This document shows positions 56,520 to 64,000 of a stretch of DNA of 64,000 nucleotides, piece after piece (positions within the stretch are counted from its first letter, which is position 1; each line of letters opens with the position of its first letter). The stretch spans positions 496,001 to 560,000 of the forward strand of contig JADNRY010000013.1 in the NCBI GenBank assembly GCA_015501585.1. Reading direction: 5' to 3'. This DNA is from Rhodocollybia butyracea (taxonomy: Eukaryota > Basidiomycota > Agaricomycetes > Agaricales > Omphalotaceae). Position numbers and translations under genes: made by a program. Below the pieces are notes generated by a model. It was not told the DNA's origin and did not search any database. It worked only from the letters and a program-made list of their open reading frames with translations.

Positions 56520-58500
56520 CAAGGAGATTCCAGGCAGTCAGACCAGAAAGGGCTGGCCTATCTGGTTAAAAAGTGAAAAGAGAATGAAGAAACTGAAGCA
56601 CAATCAAGTGCGACTTGAAGGACCTGCCGAGGTGAGAAGAAGAGTGGAAAAGGCGGTAATCTTGCTGTTCAGCAGGAACATTTCTTTTGAGTTGTAAGGG
56701 AAGCTTCTTGTGATGTAATATCAAGATCTTAACATTCATACACAGCAATACTTCTACGCATGTTTAAAGTATTACTGAAGATTTGTCGAGTTCCCCGTTA
56801 TAATAAACATTGGAAACTTTGCTACTTGCCACAACAGCGTAGCTCTTCCACTCAGGATACTGTTTTTTTTTCCAGCCCAAGTTATTTTGGGTTACTTGAG
56901 CTGGCAGCACCGCTTACCACGGCTTCTTGGCCCGACCTCTCTACAATAGGAAATTATCAGGAATTAATAAACTTTCAGCAACGAGCAAGGCCTCTTCTGC
57001 TGAAAGCGGGGATGTCTACAGGTTTCTGCAGGATTGCCTCAGGCTCGGCACTTCTAAAATGAAATGGTCAAGGTTACCTTGATGACATCCGTTCGTCGTT
57101 CGTCGAGGAATTCTGATCCATGTTTAGCATACGCTAACCAGAATTCAACATTGCAACCTATTGCAAGGGACGTAAGCTGACGTAAGTCGCGCGTGTAAAT
57201 CGCACGACGCGCAGTGACAACAGTGACATATAGGGTATTAGGTTCAGGAGTCAGTCTTCCATAGCGATAACACATCTTCCGTTTAACTTCTTCCCCTCGG
57301 ATTCCAATATAACTTTCGTGGTCAGAGAGTCCTTTTCATCCATTCAATCCATCTAATATGCGCTGCTGGATTTGATATCAGCTCCATCAAGCATTACATA
57401 GAGACAGAGATACATCTGATACTATCTGATACCACCAATTCTGTACAGTACAGGTTCCATAATTGCTGTAAACATTCAATGACGGATGTAGAATCGATTG
57501 GCAGATGAACTTGAAGTGAATTCAGAGTCAGAGATGGTTCAAGCGCTTTGGGTTTGGCAATGATCGACAGGGCTCTACAGAGCAAGCCCAGGAGGGAGGC
57601 AAAAGTTTACTACAAGCGGAGATTAAAGGGAATTACATATATTGCATCAATTAAACCAAGTTGAGACGGTGATGATCATGAACAGCAAGGCAGATTAAAA
57701 AAATTTACCCCTTGCGGTGGATAAGTCGATGGCAGAGCAAATGTCGGGAAAGCTCAGACGAAAATAGCATCGGGGAATGGGGCGGCTCGATGAAAGAAAG
57801 CCGCAGGAGAGCGAATGTAATTAAGCTTGAGCAGGACGATAGTGGTAGACTATCAATGAAACGATTCAACGATTCGCATAGCCATCATTTGTGTATCACA
57901 ATATTCTCGTGGACAAACACTTCCAGTTCTCACCAAGAACGCAGACCTGACGCAGACAGAATCCAAACCAGCTGACAAACTGGAGCGACTGGAGCGAGTA
58001 AACAAGAATCATACAGAAGGATTGAAGGCGTCCAGCAACGAGACAGGAAATACTGGGTGGGTCAAGCTTCAAGGTGAACTATGAATGTTCAGAATGCCTA
58101 CTCATCTCTAAATCATCCCCGTCCTCCATAGCTTTTATTGAGCCCCCGAGCACATATCTCAAAAAAAGGAACAGTCGGACTCGGGCATTTGAATGAACTT
58201 TGGAAACACTACTCTTCCAATGCTGGATTCTTGAAAGGAGTGTGCACTGTACAGGGAGTACTCATTTGGAGTAGGCTGGAGGGGGGCTGAAAATGCAAAT
58301 TTCTTGAAGTGGCTCTGTCTCTGCCCCTCAACCCCTATCTCTTCATCATGAGAAGCGGGCGTGTACAAATGTACATCCAGAGTTACACCGTAACGGGAAT
58401 TTTGTACTCATCAAGGTAAAACCAACCTGAGGAAATATATCCTAAAACGTATGCAAAAAGTCCACAGTCCAGCCCACCTTGAATCCCCAGGCCTTTTACC
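56520..58500. other. Gene-poor region
   Basis: Almost 2 kb without a supported gene. An ATG-initiated 100-codon frame at 56760-57062 has no recognisable domain and no neighbouring exon signals, so it is not called. Codon composition of the other frames is like noncoding DNA. Confidence 0.4.
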
Positions 58501-58518
58501 CGAATCGTTTTTACCCAG

Positions 58519-58895
58519 CTAGGGAAAGTTACAGCGCTTTCTGGTATGTGCCGATTTTTATAAAATAAATATTTCGTAAAACCTAGCATATAAACCACAG
58601 CCACATACGGCGTTCCCACATTTAAGAGGGCATAGCTTTAGAGGTGGATAGGAGGTGGAGGACTGCCTGGTAAGATGGGTAGTCATTGGTCATTGGTCAT
58701 TGTACATATGTATATGTGAAGTACACAAAGTGTTTAGAGCAAAATAAGATAGGTCTGGCTGGGCGGCTATGGTTTCTTAGCTGGGAAGAGCGCCGTGTGG
58801 TTGTGGTTTATATGCTAGGTTTAAGAGATATTTATTTTAGAAAAAGTCGGCACATGCCAAGGTTTTCGGAAAGCGCTGTAAGTTCTCTAAACCAG
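58519..58895. repeat. Diverged inverted repeat (fold-back or MITE-like)
   Basis: Arms of about 100 bases at roughly 58519-58618 and 58786-58895 are reverse complements of each other with scattered mismatches and small gaps; the right arm has an extra stretch of about ten bases. The best-matching core is GTGGTTTATATGCTAGGTTT on one arm against its reverse complement at 58579-58600. The spacer of about 165 bases contains TCATTGG repeated in tandem at 58683-58699. No transposase frame or target-site duplication was recognised. Confidence 0.75.
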
Positions 58896-59608
58896 TAAAT
58901 TTCAGATAACGAGAAGAGTTGGGTGGTGCATTGACAGGGACAGGGGCAACGTAGGCTACAGGCTAAACAGAGTGCCAGAGTGCCTAGGAGAAACGAGGAG
59001 GAGAGGAAAAATATACTGTAAGTAGTCTACATGGTACTAGTAGTACAAGCGTACGAAGAACAAGTATGTACCAACTATACAAATAAAGAATCAAAAAGGA
59101 CCAGATACAGTTTGAATATAGGAAAGGATTTGAAGGCAGAATTGAAACGTGCCATATTATGTATGCTATCATGTATAGTAGAGTGGAAGGCAGAGCGTAA
59201 TGCGATCTTATGGGCTATTAATGACAAGAGGAGTAGAATCGATCTATAGCATCTTGGAGGAAAGCGAAAGAAGGACCTGAAGGAAGCACAAGAGTAAACA
59301 AAGGGAAAGGTAACGTTCAATCAATGAACGACGAATGCAAATGTCGAAAACTGAACCTGAAATTGAATATCAACCTCAAGCCCAATATCGACAACGGCAA
59401 GTGACTGTGAGAGCTATCATCACTCGATGATGAAAACGCCCACAGTGGGCGCACGATCAACTTCAATCCATGTGCCAAAGCCCACAAAGGCCCACAACCG
59501 GCACGCCACACACACATCCTCGGCTTCAACTCACATCAGCTAGCCCACAACCCACCTCTGATTCGTCTGCATGGGTTTGCGTGAAGGTAATCTGCCGTTA
59601 GCGCCCAC
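58896..59608. other. NAA30 downstream region
   Basis: 713 bases with a hairpin-forming CGCCCACAGTGGGCG at 59438-59452 and a cluster of CCCACA words from 59438 to 59552. No gene was seen. Confidence 0.4.
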
Positions 59609-60673
59609 TTAGCGCCTACTCACATACTCCTCGTCATCATCTGAATAGGGCGTCACCCGTATCGCCCGATACTTCTTTGGACCCAATATGCCGCGTTGTC
59701 TCGAGTTTACAGGGTATCTATTTTCACCACGAAAGGCACCGGAGCTACTCTCATCGTCGTCTTCAGAATGCACCGAAGACTGAGGAGGTAGAGTAAGAAT
59801 TAACCGAAATGCGTCCTTGCCATTGAGATAAAACCGATATAATCGTTTCTCGCGGATGAATCCGAGGGATTCGTAGAGGGAGAGCGCAGCGTGGTTATCG
59901 TGTTCTGTTTCGAGGACGATCTATTTGCAAGTAGGGAGCATGGTTAGAGAGGTAGTCAAGATAAGCGGATCGGAACAAGTTGAAAGAGTGTATCTGGTGG
60001 CACTGGCCAGGGTAGAGTGGCGAACCGAACACGATCCGGTATGTGGCAATATGGGGTAGGAAAAAAATGCTTGCAATGCTTACCTCGTCAACCCCATCCT
60101 CCTTCATGGCTTCCATGGAGCTTCTGACAAGCGCACTGGCTGTATCCAAAAAAAAAACACAAAAAGAAGATAAACACCACATCACAACACGACAAAATGG
60201 GAACGCAAAAGAGTGTATGGAAAAGCTATAGCTTCAAACACGTTAAGCAATTCTAGGGTATAAGAATTGTCAAGGAGAGAGAAAAATACCTCGCGCGGAG
60301 GATTGTACTTACCGATACCTCGTTTCCTGAAAGCCTTATCTACACTGAGCATTGCAATGTACCCACGGTTGGTGGAGGAACGGTGCATACTTTGTTTACA
60401 GACGATGACGCCGACAGGGCGATTCTGGCCATGAGGGGTCTGTGAAGATGAAGAATGTGCAAGGAATGCAAGGTGTGGCCTGTGGAATAAGATAGATTTG
60501 AGAAACCGGGTAAGCGCGAGATGATAATAGGAAGTTTACCATTGACACAAGAAATACCGGAACGTGTAAATCACGTAAGGCTCGCTGAGCTCGCTCTGGA
60601 CGAGAGCCATGACATGAGCCAGGTCCTGCTCACCAGTGTAGGGACGGTAAGTGATAATGGATTTAGAGTCCAT
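59609..60673 (-). CDS. NAA30: N-alpha-acetyltransferase 30, NatC catalytic subunit
   Basis: GNAT-fold enzyme (yeast Mak3) that acetylates protein N-termini beginning Met-Leu/Ile/Phe and similar, acting on the ribosome with NAA35 and NAA38. Exons in transcript order are 60673-60540, 60479-60313, 60139-60084 and 59920-59609 (669 bases, 222 residues). Visible are [54 protein letters not shown], and [23 protein letters not shown], which includes the acetyl-CoA binding RxxGxA loop. [41 protein letters not shown] then follows, a clear NAA30 signature. A 60-residue acidic and basic C-terminal extension ([12 protein letters not shown] ... [12 protein letters not shown]) follows the catalytic fold and is unusual in length. 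Confidence 0.95.
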
Positions 60674-61215
60674 ATTTTTATAATTTCTTATGGTACTGTA
60701 TCTGTATGGGTTGAAAAGTATTCAACGTAACGACTATGGTCGTGGTAGAAGAAAGAGAAAAAGAACATTTCAGTTCGGAACTGAAGTGATGCGACGCGTA
60801 CTCACGTGATTTCGGAGTCGGAGGCGAATAACTGGAAATTAAACTGGTGACTTTTGAACTGTAGTTGGAGTCAATTGAAGTCAGTGAAAGTCGGTGAAGA
60901 ATTATTCAGTACCTTTCAGTACTTTGTTTTGCCTTGCTATCGATGAACAACTCGAAAAAAGTGGGGATTTTCGGCTGAGTAGCCCTGGCTTTAAGGCGAT
61001 TAGAATCATTACACACGTTCATTTCTGCTATCGATGTACATGCCTTTTGTCGCAAACCGGAAAAACTTGCAAAATTTCTCTGATACACGCCAGAAACACG
61101 ATGCGACAGCTTTGACTCTCGTTTTGACTGCGACAAGGCAGTGGCGTGTGGGATAATATTTATAGATAGACGCTCATATAATACATATATTAATCCCACT
61201 TGTTTTCTTTTCTTC
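60674..61215. promoter_or_regulatory. Divergent promoter region (NAA30 / F-box)
   Basis: 542 bases between diverging starts. The tandem-like words AGTCAGTGAAAGTCGGTGAAG near 60881-60899 are the only notable local structure. Confidence 0.4.
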
Positions 61216-64000
61216 ATGGCTATGGCCTCTCTAGATTCGGCTCTCCAGCGAAACATCGATACCCTTTCCCATCAAATCTTTCGCGCGGAATCTCATCTAT
61301 CGCAGATAATTTCAGCCGCCAAAACAGAGCTCACAGTCCTCTACTCGGAAAAACGAGCATTGGAAGAAGATGCTCGTCGTGCTCTAGGCGAAATAGCTCC
61401 AATTCGTAGGATTCCAGCAGAACTTTTGCGTGAGGTTTTTCTCCAAGTATTTGAAGAAGATGCTAGAGCACGAGCTGGATGGATCTTCGCCGCTGTTTGT
61501 CGACGGTGGCGTGGTTTAGCATTGGAGACGCCGAGACTTTGGACTAGGATTCGACTTGTAACAAGAGTTGACGATGACAGTGCTGATGTCATTAGGCTTT
61601 GGATGGAGAGAGCTGGACCAACTATGTTGCTTGATATCGAGATATATCTGCGTGTTCCCCAGGGCAAGGCTGCTATCCCTGCAGAATGTGGAACTACTGT
61701 TGCTCCAGCTGGCGCAACGGCAAGAAGAGCGAGGAGAAGATTAGGCTCGTCGGTTGATGATCCTGGATTCTCTGCACCTGTTGGCAATGGCTCTGAGAGT
61801 TGGGGCCATGTTGCGGTGTTTTATCTCAAGCAGCGAATGTTGCGTTGGAAGAGATTTGTTTTTCGATATGATAGAGTTTTTAGTTCCTTGTCTGCTTTCA
61901 AGGGTATATCTGGTGAGTTATTCCAAGCTCAGATGAACAATTGCTTATATCCCTCGCAGGAAATGCCCCAAACCTCGTCGAGTTTGAAATCTCCTCTATC
62001 GAACCCTCGTTGATCAACTTCACCGACTGGAACTGGATGCCCAATGCTTCTAATCTGTCCTTACCTGCTCTTCGCAAGGTTTCGGTGACAAATACGCCAA
62101 TCTCATTGACCTCTTCGCTGCTCTCTCAGCCTCTGGACACCATATACATCTCCGCACTACCCACAACCACGGTACAAATTGGCTCTCTCATGCAGACTCT
62201 TGCGAAACATGCTCCAACTTTGCGCACCTTGTCTCTCAACTTGCCCACAATGACACCGCCTGTCGTTCCGGCGACAACATTGCCATACACAACGACCTCA
62301 CCTTTATGCTTCCCGTTACTCGAGGAACTTTCCCTCAGCGGGCACAGCCTTCTAGGCCAGCTCGCTACATCTATAACCACTCCATCGTTAGAAGAGCTCA
62401 ACGTCGATATTGATCTCGGTCGAGGAGGCATCTCTCATGGAATGCATTTCGCCGGAGCAGTCAACCATGTCTCGTACATCGAAGACGTTATCAGCGACCT
62501 GCTCAACCGTGGTTCGCCTGCTCCAGCCGATAAACTAAAAGCGCTGACCATCGCCTTTGGTTTCGGCAATGGCAGGCGCGCGACAAGGGACCGAGACTCA
62601 GATCTATATCTCCGTTTTCTCAAAGCTGCGCAGGCGTGTGCTTGTTCGGGATCCACATTCCTTCCTCCAGGCCACCATTCGACGCCAGCAACGCCAGCTC
62701 CAAGCGTCGTTCATGTGTCCTGGCAGTTCCTCGGTCACCTGCCTGCTCTTGAAAGCCTCAAAGTCGGATTAGGCGGCCATGCCGGACCTGCATGGGCATC
62801 CAACGCCAATGGGACCAACTCGATTGCATACTCTGGTGGTAACGCCGACATCGAACATTTTCTCAGCGCACTCTGTGTCCCAGACGAAGACTTCATCACG
62901 GGCTCGGCAAGTATCGGACTACCAATAACAGCTATCCCAGGTAACATGAATGCTATTAACAACAACGTGTTCACGCTGACGTTTGGGTTCCCGCCGCTTG
63001 TTGGTGGTGGGAATGCAGCCAATAATAACGGTGGTAATGGGTTCCATACGTTCAATATTGGGCCGCCACCACCACAGCAGCCGCCTGCGTTTCATACAGG
63101 TCCCCCTTTGCCACCGATGGCTGCACTTCCACTTCCTCCTCCGCCCCCACCGCCGATTAATAACAATGGGAATGGATTCATTGGTGGAACGTACATTCCT
63201 CCTCCTCTCAATGGAGGCAGTCTTCTTGGTGCATTCGGTGGAGCCCAGCAACAACAACCAGCACAAACCAACGGTTGGCTCCTCCCTTCTCTCACTGAAC
63301 TAGGCATCAAAGTCGGTTCTGCAACTCTTCTCCCCTCATCCTCGTCATCTGCGCCTGCAGGTCTTTTCCACTCTTCATCTCTCGCACATCCGTATATGAC
63401 CTACCCTCCCCCGATATCTGCGTACGGCTCTTGGGGACTGGGTGGTATGAGTGGTATGGGCTTGGACGACGGGATGCCCGGAGGGTATGTTAGGAGGTTG
63501 TTGGATCTGATAGAGGGGAGGAACCCAAAGACCGGGCGAGGACCGAATGTGGATGGGGTTGTGCCAGAGAGGTTGAAGAGGCTGGAGATTGTGTTAGGGG
63601 TTGCTGGGCTGCCGGGGAAGGGCATGGGGCATGCAGTGTCGCTGGTGAAGGGGGATGGCAGGGGTGGGAGCGGAAATGTAGGAAGTGAAGGTGGGAAGAA
63701 GGACAAGGGAAAGAAGGCTAATCCAGGGGTGTCACCATCTCCGCCTCCCGGCTCGAATCAGGAATTCCAGTCATCGTCGAATGGTACTGATGCTGGCGTG
63801 GATCTTATGATCCAGGAAATGGTAAACAGTATTTCCGCTTCTGCATCCGGATCGGCTGGCTCTTCTTCCTCTTCCTCATTGACCCTGAAACCCCTACCCA
63901 ACGCCGACTTCAACTCTACCAGCTCGTCTAATGGATCTTCCTCTCACCGCCCCCCGTCCAACTCCTCGACAGCACGTACCCTCTTAGGGGCAGACTCGGT
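61216..64000 (+). CDS. F-box protein with long Pro/Gly/Asn-rich region, partial
   Basis: Gene running off the right edge. Exon 1 is 61216-61912; exon 2 starts at 61960 and I read it as open to the last base. Residues about 20-60 form a coiled coil (HQIFRAESHLSQIISAAKTEL ... EEDARRALGEI). The F-box follows directly: IRRIPAELLREVFLQVF ... AAVCRRWRGLALETPRLW, which would bind Skp1 in an SCF ubiquitin ligase. After it come leucine-rich stretches (LPALRKVSV, LEELSLSGHSLL, LEELNVDIDL, LESLKVGLGG) suggesting a degenerate LRR substrate region. Unusually, this is followed by a long low-complexity region (NNNGNGF, PPPPQQPP, LPPPPPPPINN, QQQQPAQ) and a Ser-rich tail. The target is unknown. The 5' start is the first ATG of the frame preceded by a pyrimidine tract. 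Confidence 0.85.

Noticed and set aside
56760..57062. 100-codon plus-strand frame with ATG
   Set aside because: No recognisable motif, no exon signals, and in a gene-poor stretch; likely chance.
1..64000. tRNA genes, CRISPR arrays, transposase genes
   Set aside because: No cloverleaf with matching A and B boxes, no spaced direct repeats and no transposase or reverse-transcriptase motifs were seen by eye; a tRNAscan-SE run would settle the tRNA question.

Overview
The window is a gene-dense stretch of a filamentous basidiomycete genome, most likely an agaricomycete. The evidence is the very short GT-AG introns (about 45-60 bases) that cut almost every gene, the tight mix of convergent and divergent genes, and several families typical of mushroom-forming fungi. 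These include an Hsp70-like ATPase with a proline-rich N-terminus, copper-fist and C2H2 regulators, a TKL kinase with a C1 finger, F-box proteins, and fungal-only multi-pass membrane proteins. No CRISPR array, prophage, rRNA or convincing tRNA gene was seen. Because the coding regions are spliced, gene models were built by hand-joining exons on conserved protein motifs and GT-AG signals. Where the exons were summed, the result is stated.

Layout. 1-8.6 kb: 3' end of RNA polymerase III subunit RPC2, a UBC7-type E2, an arabinono-lactone oxidase with an apparent one-base frameshift, an Hsp70-like ATPase and a Cbp6-like assembly factor. 8.8-15.8 kb: nucleolar NOC2, then a METTL14/KAR4-type MT-A70 protein head-to-head with a protein that I read as a 5-hmdU DNA kinase helical domain (alpha-glutamyl/putrescinyl-thymine pyrophosphorylase-like) fused to a chromodomain. 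This last pair is the most unusual content of the window. 16-20 kb: a copper-fist transcription factor and SFT2. 20-27 kb: the giant nucleoporin NUP192. 27.4-30.1 kb: a single-pass surface protein and mitochondrial ribosomal protein mL54. 30.2-41 kb: five minus-strand genes in a row (GABA/choline-type permease, otubain, C2H2 factor, MetE-like methyltransferase, TKL kinase with C1 domain). 41-46 kb: RIC8 (G-alpha exchange factor) and a multi-pass membrane protein. 46.5-54.2 kb: an ARMT1/DUF89 phosphatase, BOL2, an uncharacterised fungal protein and a FluG-type amidohydrolase. 54.3-56.5 kb: a second copy of the multi-pass membrane family. 56.5-59.6 kb: the largest gene-free stretch, holding a diverged inverted repeat. 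59.6-64 kb: NatC catalytic subunit NAA30 and a long F-box protein running off the window edge.

There is no operon-like logic. Most genes are housekeeping and independent. Shared themes are nucleic-acid modification (METTL14-like plus the HMUDK-chromodomain protein, divergent from one 491-base intergenic region), metal handling (copper fist, BOL2, zinc-type MetE-like enzyme), ubiquitin biology (UBC7, otubain, F-box) and unusually small exons (7, 9, 11, 20, 27, 27 and 3 coding bases).
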